Shown here: positions 45,086 to 58,690 of the stretch, piece by piece
Position numbering within the stretch: the stretch's first letter is position 1
Layout of the letters: the number at the start of each line of letters is the position of its first letter
Source: Angiostrongylus vasorum
Lineage: Eukaryota; Nematoda; Chromadorea; Rhabditida; Metastrongylidae
Direction of reading: 5' to 3'
DNA: 64,000 nucleotides
Assembly: GCA_018806985.1 (NCBI GenBank)
Contig: JADANN010000274.1
Coordinates: forward strand, 1,054,001 to 1,118,000
Position numbers and translations under genes: made by a program
Notes under the pieces: generated by a model
What the model was told of the DNA's origin: nothing
What the model saw: only the letters and a program-made list of their open reading frames with translations
Databases searched by the model: none

Positions 45086-48000
45086 ACTGTTCAATACATT
45101 TAAAATTTTTGCTACTAAGTAACAAAAATAGCAATCGATGAAGGCAATTCCGCATTCAAGGATGCATTCAAGATATCAGAAGCATTCTAACGTCGCCAGA
45201 AACGATGTGATTAAGAAAAAAAAAGCAATCTTAGAAAGCAATGTTAGAAAAACGAACGAAAATAGAGCAGAAGGGTTGAGCCCCCACCGCAAAGCGATAG
45301 AGAGTGATTCCAGATAAAGAGGCCTAGTATTCACCCCTCAGCGGCTGGCTCGCTGGGGCAGTTCATCTCGACCCGCTTCTACCGCTCGATATTGAGTCCG
45401 ACCTACCTTTTTGTCAACTTCAAGCTTACAATATATCCATGCCGTTTGACAGGTGATAATCAAAAAGCACATAGGGAGAGGAGGAGGGTAATCCAGTGTG
45501 TTTTGTGCATCACACGAAATTTTTAACACAAAGGACAATAAGGAATAATCGCGAAACATCAAGCTCCTCAGAAATTTCTGGAGCACCCACATATCATTTA
45601 TTAAAAGGAAGAATCTACTATCTACTATGAAGGAGATACAATTGACGATTACACGAGCTGTTTGTGGATCGTGGGTTATCGTGAAAGAATTTCGAATCAC
45701 GGTAATGCGCCATGTCCACAATGCCCGTCCAAGACCGAGGAACGAAAAAATTTCATGCCTAGGTTGAAAGCAACAGAATGAAGAAGTCGTAAAATCACTT
45801 TGCGTTGTTCGTTCAGTTTCGGAATGACTACGACAGCATGGAATCGTCATTGAAAGGCCAATGTGCTGGTGTCGTAAATGCTTTGCGAAAAAAAGATTAA
45901 TACACTGAAGCGATTCAATTCTCAAGTGTAGCGAAATTGGTCCACTTTGAAGTGCATCTTTATAGCAGAGGGACATTCAATTTAGTCATCAAAATTCAAG
46001 CAAACAATCATGGTTTAAACTCATTGAAGCTCCCATAACTCAAGCAGAAGTCATGACATGTTTCTGATGGCATTGGAGGGAGCTCTATAGTGTGGGGTAA
46101 CGAAATGAATCCGAGCTCTCGGTTCACGTGGTTGCAATTCCGACAACCGTTGTTCACAGCCGATCAGACTGGAGCCGATAAGCGAAACCAGAAACGAGCG
46201 AAATTTGTAGACAAGAATAGCTTGAGTGCAGTGCTTCATCACGACAGACGGATTCGGCACAAGAATCTGGCACCTGGCTTAGACACTTCGGCTCGCCATC
46301 CTCATTTCACTTCCTGTTGTCACATCTTTACAGTTGTTTTGAAATTATCTGTAGGAGTTCTTTTCCTGGAATTTCTAAAAATTCCTAAAATGAACGCGTG
46401 ATTACGCAATATTGGAAAGATGGTGGAGGATTCCAATATTGACCACCTACATTACAAAAAGGTAGAAAAATTTATAGGGAGTCTTGATTGGGAGAAATTG
46501 CAACTTCTACACCAAACCAATCGAATATCCAAGAGAGAAATTATGGTTAACCATTCAGATTGATTCACTATATCCTAGAAACTGAAGAAGCAGCTAAAGT
46601 TTTTTGAAGGTCAAGACGAAGTTATCTCAGAAATACCATGGAGTTTCGAACAAGTGGTGAACTTATCAAAAAAGCAGGCTTTTCATACTACGGGAAAACT
46701 CGTCCGTAATGCCTCATACATATGCGACCACGCCTAATTTGATGTGCAGGCAGCTTGTGAATATGCTTAACTTTTTGTTGCGGGTGGTATGCACTAAAAT
46801 TTCTTCCGATAAAGTTCTCCGTATTTTCTGCGGCATAAGAAACAACACTCGGAAATAATAGGCATTAAAGTCAATGGATATGGCTACTTACGGCTTAAAA
46901 TGCGAACTTCTTTCAGTTGAGAAAATATGAGTAGCTCAAAGTGATATGTGCTACACGTGGTGTATTATGTCAATCTGAACGCTGATAGGGCTCCATTGTT
47001 GAAGATCTTAACGTTAATAGACAGGAAATGAGGGCTGCACGGACAGAGCGGATCTTCAGGTGACCCCTAGAGTAGACAAGCCATCGGTTCTCGAAACACT
47101 ACAGATACAGAAACAATCGAAAATGAATACTTACGAATAGCGCTGCCGCTTACGGACGAAATGATGGTGAACAACAAGACCAAGGAAGCGAAGGAAATTA
47201 CTCACTGCACTCCTACGAAGAGGAAATGAGAAACATGGCGAAGCTGCTCTTTGCCGGCTAAGAAAGTGTGCGACGCAAAAGAATTGCTATCTACTTGGAA
47301 TCAGACAATATGGAAATTCTTGAAGTAGTAGATTATAGTATGATGGAAAGAAAGGCCTTCACGATGATGGACCTCAAATCAAGACAGAATGGTATCGACA
47401 AAAATTGAGCCATGCAGTATGGATCACACTGTGACATAAAACACGCACATGTGTGCCAATTGGCGCTCCTCGTTAGAGCTTCGTCTTATGTTTGAGAAAG
47501 GCGGCAAAGTATATTTTACAGTTTCTCTTTACTGTCCAGTTACCAGAAATAATTCGGTTTTGGCTTTATTTCAAAGTTAATCTCTTCAATTTAAACCTAG
47601 GTTTATATGCCTCCTTTCCCCTTTTTGAATTCCATGCCATTTGAAAAGCAAAGTTCCTTATAAAATTGCTGCAAAATCCCTTACCTCTATAGTAAACTGT
47701 ATTCCATATAAGTTAGCTGAATAAGAAAAGAGAAGTGAAAACTTCTGTTCAGGTTTAAACTTGAACGATGGCTCGCGGTGAAAGCGCTACATTTCGCAAT
47801 CTATTTGTAAAAAAATCTTACGGTGAAGTGTTGGTTGGAAAAGTTTTGTGATGGAGATAAGAGGCAAAACGGTCAGAAGGTAGAAGACACTATGTTGTCG
47901 TCGACGACGACCGCTTGGAGATATTAACCGAGGAAGGTCTACCAAAAATTGTTTGAGGACGGGCTGAGGAACAAGAAGCATCTGTGGGAACACTTCCTGT

Positions 48001-48090
48001 AACTCCAAAAAAAATGGGAACGTTGAGAAAAATGAAACAAATTTTGACTAACCAACTAATAGAAGAGCAAAGAGATTATCATTGTAGGAG
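45086..48090. other. No gene recognised; one 212-codon open frame
   Basis: The minus strand is open at 45338-45976 for 212 codons, the longest non-repeat frame in the window. It has no motif, signal or splice context that I recognise. The rest is AT-rich with short chance frames. Confidence 0.4.
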
Positions 48091-48164
48091 CCGTTTTGCG
48101 CTTCTCATTTGCAAGAGAGAATGGGAAGTCTATGGATGCGATATCTTCCCAATGGTTTACCTCC

Positions 48165-48545
48165 TCATCGCGGCTGGAAGGTGTTTCTGGTCGGTGTCGG
48201 ACTGCGATGTACAGCAAAGGGATTCATCCTACCGGAACAGTCTTCCAAGCTAAGAAGGAGTGTGGCGTTTCTATCAGCAAGCCCAGCTTACAGTAAACCA
48301 ATACCAGGATCCACCACCGTCCTGGTATCTAAGCAGTCGCATAGTGGCAAATCTCCCTCTGATCCACAAGGGCGGCCACTGCACGTGACGGTGACGACCA
48401 GGGGCAAACTTTATTTAGGCTGACCTCAGGACACAGTGTCTAAACCAGCAAAACTCCGAAAAAAATGGAAAAAGTGCTGGAGCCCGCACTAGTGAGGACG
48501 GGCCGTCCAAGTATCCAAGTATAGATGCGATTTAAGCTTTGACAT
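48165..48545 (+). repeat. Interspersed repeat D, copy 2
   Basis: Related to 8380-8765 with a shared open frame (GVGLRCTAKGFILP, PGSTTVLVSKQSH). It is followed about 110 bp later by repeat E, which may mean both belong to one longer element. Confidence 0.75.
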
Positions 48546-48654
48546 GTTAATAAATATGTCCATTGCTGGGTGAGCATGCCTCATTCGTGCGGTGTTCACT
48601 GAAGATCTGGCTTGGTACGACTACGTAGACGCCACATCAAGATGACCAACAACT

Positions 48655-48765
48655 GCGGACCATCGACTCGGATCATCGAGGATCATCGGCTCTGATGAAG
48701 ACGAAGACGTCGAAACCTTAGCTGAATTAACGGTATTATCAACTTCGCGTAAGCTCAACAATTTA
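48655..48765 (+). repeat. Repeat E, copy 2
   Basis: It contains CGGCTCTGATGAAGACGAAG and ACGTCGAAAC. The text also reads as an acidic peptide (GSDEDEDVETLAEL). CTGATGA plus a short stem plus GAAAC resembles a hammerhead ribozyme core, but the partner stems are not evident. Confidence 0.55.
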
Positions 48766-48809
48766 AACACATGTGGAGCAAAGATGGTTTACGTGCGACT
48801 ATGAGGAGC

Positions 48810-49185
48810 TTAACGCAATAGTACTGATCCCGATCGTCATGAACCACGATGGTTGTTCGATCCTATTCCAGGCTCACAACAGCAGAGCTGTCTAATCCGT
48901 CCGAGGTCGGGAAATAGATGGCAGACTGTACTTTTCCCAGCTCTGGTACTGACTTGTAGCAGACTTGAGAAAAGCTCATTCTCTGCAATAGGAAAGTGAA
49001 CACTCTAACCCGGCTCTGTCAGGATTCTAGGGATAACCTACCCACCCAGCGTTCAACGACATTCACGGCGAAGGGGAAATCCTTAAGCGGCAACAGAAGC
49101 CAAAAACGAAAAAATTGAAGGTCTTCGTGGATGATGGTTGAAAGAATACGAATCGAATGCTAGAAGTACTAGAATAAGAATTAAA
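48810..49185 (+). repeat. Repeat C copy with tRNA-like head
   Basis: GGTTGTTCGATCCTATTCCA is a B-box-like core; the body parallels repeat C at 32825 and continues to AAGGTCTTCGTGGATGATGG, also seen in shorter form near 9340. Confidence 0.5.
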
Positions 49186-49654
49186 GATGTGAAGAATGGG
49201 TCGTTCAAAAAAAATACATGTATGCAACCATTCTGAAAAGAATTAACAAATAACGAACACGAAGGCTACAGGACAACTAATTCGCACCACAAGAAGGGTA
49301 CAACTGTATTAATTTATAGATGGAATTTACACGAGGTTGACAGAAATGCTTTACAGTGGGTAGCGTTTTGGCTACATCTCTAAAGGCAGCGATGATTTGA
49401 GCCGAGTGCCCACACTAGTTATTCCTTCTCATCGAGTCAGATTGAATGGAGTACAACACCACATGAATGGAGTGTTCCCAGCTGGAAGCGCCATGTCATG
49501 GAGCACGATTCGATGGCGACTACGAAACATATTCATCGCAGGAAGTAAGTGGTGTGGCAATCATCTTGCTCGACTAAGGTGGCTCGAAACGAGGTGATTT
49601 TGTGAAAATGGCAATAAAAAATTTACTGCCAACTTCTCTTAAGCACATCATTAA

Positions 49655-49910
49655 ACCAAAATTAGCCACAATGATGCTGAGATATTTGCGAACCTCCTGA
49701 CGACAGGTGTCTGCGGTGAGGATCGAACACGTTATTTCCCTTTCCGCGAGCTATCGTTCACCACCAACCACACCATGAGCCTCCTTCCTTTCGCCTTTCT
49801 CTCAGCTAGTTTTCCATCTACCACAGCGATCAGCAATCACCACCCTTCAACAGGATTGAAACTGCCATGAAAATTGTAATACACAGCAAGTAAAAAAAGT
49901 TAGCAAACTA
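49655..49910 (-). repeat. SINE-like family B copy
   Basis: Minus-orientation copy (ATGATGCTGAGATATTTGCG, GACGACAGGTGTCTGCGGTG, TCTCAGCTAGTTTTC). A plus-oriented 3' end (ACTGCCATGAAAATTG, AAGTAAAAAAAGTTAGC) follows at once, so this may be a collapsed inverted pair. Confidence 0.72.
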
Positions 49911-50223
49911 CAATTAATTGTTCCTGTAGAGGTTAAGTCGATATCGATTCTTACGTTGTGGCTTCTTCGCATTCGCCACATGGATGGAATAATCCACTTT
50001 AACTTCCTGATTTATGAAAATACGTTCTAAAAATTAATGCGCTCCAGAGGGTCGAATTTTATCGTGGTTGAGTAAATAAAACTGTATATTGTTGGTAAGG
50101 GTGTTTTCTTAGATTCTTATGGCTATCCTTAATTAGCAAGAATCATTGTGACCTAAGAAATGGATTTTGAAGCTAAGCGTTAGAAGACTGAAATCGTTCT
50201 TTTTCAACAATCTAACGTGTTCG

Positions 50224-50505
50224 GGCGCGTGTGGCGGAGTGGTTGGAGGCGCCACTGCGACACACACGTGGAATCGATCCCCGCGCCCATGGCCCACCAA
50301 GCCTTCTATCCCTCCGGTGTCGGCAAATTGGAACCAGCGTTGTCTAGAAGGATAGCAACACTGGCTCGATACATCGGTAGACCGCCGCGAGTCATTGTAA
50401 AGGCCAAATATGCATTCAGTCGCGTCCAACGGTACTTAATGAAGTCGAATGCATGGCGCATCCCTCAGGTATTGATCAACGCCGAAAGGTTTATCCTTTA
50501 ACGTT
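50224..50505 (+). repeat. SINE family A, full copy with target-site duplication
   Basis: A full copy from GGCGCGTGTGGCGGAGTGG to a TTTATCC tail. The flanks TAACGTGTTCGG and TAACGTTTTCGG form a 12-bp direct repeat with one mismatch. Confidence 0.92.
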
Positions 50506-50509
50506 TTCG

Positions 50510-53500
50510 GTCTTCGTGAGATAGAATTTTGCTTGAAATTTCAATCTGAGGAAAGTAAGACACCATGAAACGAAGGATTCACATCCTTAGGGTGTCGGAT
50601 ACCAGAGAAGGACAGCATGACCTCACAGTTAGAGAATGCCTTAAGATCTTGTCAACGTTGTTTCGATGCTTTATTACAAGTAACATATGAGGAAATAGGT
50701 ATTTTTAATTCTCTAGTGCCTCTTCTCCAAGAACTCCTCTATTGTTCTGAGAAAGGAAATACATTCGCTACTTGGACCTCTTTGCTATCTATGAAATATG
50801 AGGGAGTCTTTTTGAAACGGGTTTTTTCCGTGCTCACTCCAAATAACTTTCCATTAATTATGTCATAGGAAGGATAGTAGTAGGGCGTCCAAACGAAATA
50901 AATGACACTTCACTGGCAGTGTTTTTTTGAAAGACTTATCCAACTATTAACTACAATTATTTCGGACACTGCTATTACCAAAATAAACTACTCAGTTTTC
51001 GAAATTACGGTCTCTTCATACTTCTGTAAAGAACGTTAACAAATTCCACCAAAGCGTATCAGTAGGAGCCATGTTGAGGTCATGTCTGAAGACAAGGGAT
51101 TCGCCCTTTACACCGCAGCCGACTGGATGTCGAATAGTCGCAAGAATCGCTGCTGTGCTAGAAGAAGCTTAATCGCAAAGTAACAGATCTTCTTCGGTCC
51201 ACAGGAGTAGCAGACGGCACTTTTGTCACCACAGCAGCGCTATCATAGGGGCTCCAACAGAAACTATCCTCAGATGGCATTGAAGATATTGGAGAGAAGG
51301 AGAGATGAGAACTACTCAGGAAGCAGCTGAACCAACACAAATTTTACTCTCTTCATGAATTACGAAAAGAAAAAACCCGAAATGACAATCGTCTGAGTAA
51401 GTAAGAGTTGAACATAGCTGACCGCTTCAGGTTTTTTAATGACCATTCATCAGAAAAGTTTCATACACCACTAGCCTGAATACTTGATCCAGTAAAGTAA
51501 CTCTTAAGGGTGTTTTCACTAGCTAAGAAAACAATTTTCTTCTTAAGTAACGTCTTGCTATGAACTAGGTTATTCCGCAGAAAATAAATGGATATTCACA
51601 CTATGAATACTGTATTTCGCAACTAGAGCCTAGTCTGTGGATGGAAAAATCTTTTGGCAGAAATCTTTATCTTTAGAAATTCCTTTATCTCCATCCTTAG
51701 AAATTTGAGCGTAATAAGAGCATATTTAGACGGCATGCAGTCTGAACGGCTCTAGTAAAATCAGTCACCTTCTTTTCGTCACATTGTGAACATTGTGGTT
51801 AGGGGCTATCTTCTGCATATTCACGGTCTAACTATTGTATTTTGAAACCGATCGAACAATTGATCGATTGCAGATCGATGGACGCACGGTTAATGCGATA
51901 GCAGGTGTGTGCAATGGCGGCCAATGTTAATGAAAATACGCGAAGAATAATTGACAATATAACAGAAGTGAGTGGGCTTTCGTTTTGAATAAAGAGACAT
52001 TGTGAGTATCTCATTAGTGTTAAGAGCATTTTCTGTCCATTTGTTGCATGCGAAATGAATTTATTAAATTAACACATAACAAATTAATGATCGCTGGCAA
52101 AAGAATTGCTTTCAATCATTTCGTTTGCTTACAACCATTGAAAATACCCAACAATCCATTCACATCGTCAGAATAAATCACTTCTATTCGTGGTTGGCAA
52201 TTTTAAATCAGTTTACACGCTTTGACACGTAAATGTAAACTTTGACGCCAATGCATCCGTGGGTAAGCACAGTGGACAACGCGCATTGACTCCAACACAT
52301 ATTCTTTTCGTTTTATTTACCACATGTTTCATGCATTTAATAGAAAGCTTACCAAGGTGGGTATAAGTAAAGCTTAAACTAAAATAAGTAAATATAAACT
52401 TAAAATAAAATTACAATAACCACAGGTAGTATGCTTGTACTGGTCGGCAAAACGCTATTCTCTGCACCCAGTCATTTACAAAAAGCGTTTTTCCGAAGAA
52501 ATTTTTTAATGTGCGTCACGCTTGGCCAGAGATTTGTCCCATGTAGTGTGTGCAGCCCCAAGAGGCCGCCACTACATAGAACTAGGTTTAGCTGTAGATG
52601 TGTTTATAAGCATGAATAATGCTAGGGCTTAAACAAGAACTTTAGGTCTTAGGCAATGCAAGCAACCCACTAAAGATTAGCGATTCGATGGAGTCTCCTA
52701 AATAACGTAATGATATCGATTCTCAAGCAAATTCAGTTGTTCATTTTTTTTCACTTCTCAGTCCTTGGTTTTGTTCTTAAATTTTGGATAGAAAAGCACT
52801 CTGTTTAGTTCACTATTTCAATGATGTTTTGCTGATTTTTTCCATTTGAATGGAAAAAAGAATGGTTAAAGGCGAAAATGCAGATTTTCTTCCCTACTGA
52901 GCCAAAAGAACGGAAGGACATTTCTCCGTGCATAGCAATTTCTACCCTAAGGCGACTGTGTTTGAAATTCTGCGTGAGAATAATGGCCTAGGGAAGCGGC
53001 CGATGGACAGGTCACGGTGCTCTAGCTGTTCCTTCTCTTTTTTACCCTCCCTTTGCAGAAACAAAACCTTCTAGCAATACCGCCGCAGTAGACACTCTTC
53101 AACTCAGATGAGACGACGACCATATTTGCTTGCGTTTTTCCGCTCGTAAAATCGCTCATGCCTCTCTTTAGTATGCCATTCACCACCCCCAAAGAGCTCC
53201 TATTGCGTCCTAAAAATTCAGCCAATCCTGAATCTTTGGCTTCTGGTATTTCACAACAAAGGTAAAGCGAGTACTACTAGTAGGGTTTCAGTTGAACAGC
53301 AGAAATTTTGATGGAAAAAAACCAATTGGGAACTGATTGAGTGATTTATTTATTGGCGACATAAAACTGTTCGAGTGAAGCCCAGCCTTTGTAGAACTTT
53401 ATTTATTCACTAGAGGAAGAATCTCTTTGGCACATTGACAGAAAAACATAAAGAGAGTCGCAGTGTCTTAGTCCAAATGAAGATTAATCCCCAAGAAATT

Positions 53501-56500
53501 TGCTAGTCACCCAGATTTTTTTGTTCAGTTCTAGGCTCAAGAAAAGATGATCAAGCATCCGAGACCGGGGATGAGTTCATATGGAACTACGACAGGATTC
53601 TAATCTATTTATGGTGAGTTCCATTTACGACAGAAGAAAAGAGTTGCTTTCCAACTCAGAGCTACTAAATCGTCTAATTTCACAACTATTTAGAGAGAAG
53701 AGACCATTGGTTAAAAGTATTGAGCAGAACGATGTTCAAGCCAATTTAGTTGAAGAATGGGAAAGGAGTAGAGTGTTTTCATGTCGGTTATTTTTTTCGA
53801 TCAAGATGCTTCTTACGATTAGAAAGCTCAGAGAGGCGCACAAACTTTCAATTTACGAAATTGAAATGTAAACAGTTTAGTAAATTTGAATAGTAAAGTC
53901 AGAAATCCGGCGGTAAAGCATAGGATTAGACTATGTGTGAAGAGATAAGGATTAAATGGACGGATACAGAGAACAATGGATGGACTGGCCAACGGACGAA
54001 CGAACGGCGGTGTTGAAAGCGACGGCTTGGACGTTGCAGTTTATTCAGGGAAGGCGGTGGCACACACACCCGAATAGAGTGAATGAAAGGACCATCGCTG
54101 GCGGTGGTAATTGAAATGGCAACAAAATGTGCCCACAAATGAGCTGACGAAATGGAGTGCCCAGTTCGAAATGAATGAATGTCCTGGAGATTTTTGAGCA
54201 GACCTTCTAATGAAAAAAGCTGCTCGACCACCGTGCTCATTTCATTTTTCTTCCCCTGTCTCTAAACCAATTAGCTTGTGAATATAATCTTATTCATGCA
54301 TGTATACTGGATATACATGAACATTTGTACAAACGCTGGCGAAAACGAAGAAATTTGGAATCAGGAAAGGTTTCAACAGGACAAGGATCTCATCGCACTC
54401 TCGACGCGTTGTAAACTGGGCCCAAAAATAAGACCCAGTAACCCAATAATATTTCCAATTCTCTATGGCTTGTATTCTCAAGCCATTGCGCCATCTTTCA
54501 TTAACGAAAGTCATTTTCGTTTTATTAGAACACTTTTATAATTCAACTGCTGCTCTACAAAAAATACACCGAATATGTTACACCCAGTAAGTTTAGGTTA
54601 CTTTCGTGGACACGAAGTCAGATGTCTTATTTTTGCAGCTCTCTGATAGTTCGAAGCCCTACCGGACTTTTTCTCTAAGCTTTAAATCTTAAAATAAGAC
54701 AACGTGTTGCTTAAGCGAGATCGTTAAGATGGACTCACTCAAAGAGTTGAGAACGCTAAATGTGATCGAAAATTGGATATTGGTCTTCTCATAGAAGCTC
54801 TATTTCTTTCTATTTCTCATATCTATCTCTCATATATCCTGAGAGTAGAATTCTGCACTCCAAAAGCTTCTTCTTCTTGTGAACGACTGTCTACCAAAAA
54901 CAATGTGTGGAACCAAAAAGACTACAAAGAACAAGTTCATTTGGTGCTGGACTATTCAGTGATTCCAAGACTTTATGAAAGATGACAAAGCGTTCTGCCT
55001 GCCCCACTACATGCTTGAAATATTGTTGAGGTGAGAACAAAGACCATGGAGCAACAAGAAATAGAATTACGGAAATGACGGAAGGCATATTGACAGACTA
55101 CGTTGCTCATCATCGAGGCAGAAATTGAAACGGCGAGGAGTTTATTGGAAAAAGGGCCGAGGATGCCACGTTGCAGCTTCACTAGCCAGTGACGACAGCA
55201 AAGGAAGCTAAGACTTTATCGGCCATGGCGTATACGATTTCGCAAAAGTTAAGAGGCTATCCGCCTTAGAGGATAATTTCCCACGGAAGACCCACATTCC
55301 CGACATCTATGGATCCACAGTGCTGTTTATCATATCGCTTAACAAAGCCTTTAACATAAAGGTTAAGGGTGCCATGCATTGTTGTTTATATTCGAAAACG
55401 TAGAATGCTAAGATGGTATCGGATATTCATTATGGTACGGCGACTTCTTGGCGGAATTTCCACTGATTTTATTAGTATACTTCAATACAAAAATCATCTA
55501 CAAGGCATTATTCTTTTGGTGTGGCACTTTTTTTATATTGCTTTTGTCGTGTAGGGACAACTCTGCACTCTAGGACGTCATGGCGTGGGTTCCTCAGCTG
55601 GGCTTTCGAATTAAAACTTCAGACTGCTCATTAGATGACCATGCTGCGAGAATGAACATTCCATTGTAGACCACAGCTCGTCACCAACGAACACCCCCCA
55701 CCCAAGACAAAGCGCTAGACAACTGATGTTGTGAAAGTGGATAACGAATATTGGTGATAAAATGTGACGAATCTACGTTTTCCAGTCAGGCTGCTAATCG
55801 CAAGGAACTCTGCTGTCTTGGAAGAATTGTAATCGCAAAGTAGCAAAACTAGCAGCACACCTGCACCTAGTGAAAAACTGGGCTAGGAAAACCAAACTGA
55901 ATCGGCATTCAAAACGTCAATGAGAGGAGAAGACAATTCTAATTCGCGACCGACAGTTGAACTTAGATTGGAACTCGAGCAATTCCGTTAATGGTCGTTG
56001 CAGGGTAGCCAATCGAATTGAACATCTGGGAACCGAATGCCATGTGAGGACTGGCGCACAAGTATTTTAGTAAGAAAATGCACAATCTGTTCAGATAAGT
56101 TCAATTTATTTCTAAGTATCACTACTCTGGTGTGACTACATGGCTAAAAAGAACAGCTTGGGTAACTGCAAGCTAAATGGAGGACGAACCTTTCTCGCAA
56201 GATTTGTACTTAAAAGACTTTTTTTTAAGATGGATTTCAAGCCATTCCACAAATATCGAAGTTGTAGCGTAAATGAAGTAGAATGATTTCAGACGCTGTG
56301 ACATTGAAGCTAGGCTAAATGGAAGATGTATCGAAAAAAAGCATTAACTAATGAAGTGGTGTAAGTGGAAGCACTAACCAAATTTGGTCGAAACAACTTT
56401 TTGTTCAGCTACACTGCACCAACAGCTAATATTGGTATTAGTGAGCTTAGCTTGAGTAAAGCAAAAAGTTCGATGAGGAAGAATTTCAAAGATTCTGTCT

Positions 56501-58130
56501 GCTATATCACCACTCCGAAATGACATTGACAAATGCGCATCGTTAAAAACTAGTTGGCCCTCTTTAAGATCTCATAGATTCATTGCAGATGGCCGACGTT
56601 TATCGGGAGGCCCTCTCATTTTGACGACATCCAGTTGAAACCATCACATCACAGCCGCCTTTGCAGAGCAATGCCATAAATTTTTGAAGTCACCCTAATC
56701 TCCCAGTTGTTTACTTTGTCGATGGCCACAATTCAAACAAAAAGTGACACCAAGCGATGGAGAAGTTTTGGTTGATATCTATCACGAGGTTTCTTGAGTG
56801 ATTGGTGACTTTGATGCACTTCTTTCTAGTCTTCGCAATAAAATCTACAACTCATCCATGTTTGGCATTCAGTGATTTATGCGTTATTAGTAATATGATA
56901 GTGAGATAAATTTGGCACGGATTTCGACGTGATGTTACTCCTTTATCAAATGAGATAGCGATCGTCTTAAAATTATCTCCATCGTGTAGAAATGTTTTTG
57001 AAAAAGCTTATAAAACCTTGATGAGGTAATTACTTGACATTATTACTTAATAGCCAATATTTCATAAAAAGATATAGCAATGATCAAATGAACAGTTGAA
57101 GAAGCGGATGAAGCTCTCAATAAGTTGCGGCCATGACTAGCACAGCATTGGAATTCTAACAGTGTCCTCGTTAATGAAGCTTAATGAAGCATTGAAGTCA
57201 TTCCAACACCAACCCACTAATCTGCTGCAGGATAGTCTTTTAATCCGCTGCAGAAGTTACTAAAGGGGGTGTAATTGAAAGAAGATTTCTGGTCACCATA
57301 GCAGGCAACATCATGAGCAACATCAAGATCTTTACGGTGACATAAGTAAAGACTTTTAACCTCTTCTCTTGAACTTCCCAAGGCAATAGTGCAGTTCTGC
57401 CATCAGGTTGCCACTTATTAAACTGAACACCTTTTCATTTTATCAAAGAAAAGTGTGGTCTGAAACGTCGTTGGAAAAAAAAAGCATTTTTTTCTCGCAC
57501 AGCGATTATTTATTCTAAAAGTGTGTTCTCCCTACGCTTCATAATCATTTCGAAAGATCACACTTGATAAATACTCAAATCAGATTGTGAATATCTCATA
57601 GTCACTATTCGTTCTATCAAAAAATTTCGCCATAACTCATGAACATAAAACCGCTGTAAAACGTTTTAATCACTCACTCTAACAGAAAGCAAAGGTGTAA
57701 AAGACACACCCACCCAATAGTCTGGTCGGCGCCGCCATTTCTAAGAGATCCTGAAACGAGAGCTTCACTTGAACACGTAGAGGAGAAGTGGAATGAACGA
57801 GACGGTGATTGATCGAATATGAGCTCCTACTAAAAAAAATGACATAACTAGAAAAAGATGTTCTTCAGGAGCCAGAGTGATCGGAAAGCAATGTCTACAA
57901 GGCAGGAAATGTAATGCTGTCAGGCTTCCTTTCATGGGTTCCTACGAGACTACTACAGGATCACGACACTTCATTGAACGCAACGAAATAATCCTATTGT
58001 AAACCGAAATTCGTTTAAGCTGGGTATAAACGATCAGTGAAATAACGTACACTTCATCACTTCCGTACGACCTCATTAAAAGCACAATGAGAGGACGTTT
58101 ATTCATGGAGCTCTGTAACACTGTGAAGTC
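50510..58130. other. About 7.6 kb without recognised genes
   Basis: Short open frames (such as plus 53581-53871 and minus 53926-54240) have no recognisable motif. Segments near 51120-51180 and 55790-55850 share GCAAG-A-C-CTGCT and TAATCGCAAAGTA, so a diverged repeat is likely. 56100-58000 is almost free of open frames. Confidence 0.45.
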
Positions 58131-58139
58131 CCAATGTTA

Positions 58140-58690
58140 ACCTTCTATTTTCTGTCTACTATAATTCTTCACGACGGGGTATCATTGAATTACAACCATG
58201 GCGATGCTAAGATATTTGCAAAACTTGGACCCCGTGCCAGATCAAACCACGATTTCCCTTTCTGGGGACTCGCGCATTACACAATGCGCCACGGACGCCC
58301 TTGCTATGTGTTCCTCTAGGCTAGTTTTCTACGTAACGCTGCCATCAGCAATCACCCATAAGTTGAATAGGTCTGAGGAGCACGAATTGGCCTTGAACCC
58401 AGTTAACCTGAAGCTGTAGTCAAAATCACAATGCAAACCTTTTATTTTCTGCATACAATAATTTTTTCACGGCAAGCTATCATGTCCAGATCAGTCCCGT
58501 TGACGGATGATTGCTGATGGCAGCGTTAGGTAGAAAACCAGCTGAAAGAAAGGCAAAGCAAGGCTCTCCGTAGAGCAGTGTGTAATGCGCAAGCCCCTGG
58601 AAAAAGGAAATTGTGGTTCGATCTGGCATGGGGGTCCAAGTTTGGCGAATACCTCAGCATCATCTTGACTGTGATGTCTTCGTGTCAGTC
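58140..58690. repeat. Family B head-to-head inverted pair
   Basis: A near full minus copy (58150-58425, from CACGACGGGGTATC to AACCTGAAGCTGTAG) and a plus copy (58490-58680, GATTGCTGATGGCAGCG to CAGCATCATCTTG) face each other across about 65 nt. The minus copy gives the best view of the whole element, some 275 bp. Confidence 0.82.
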
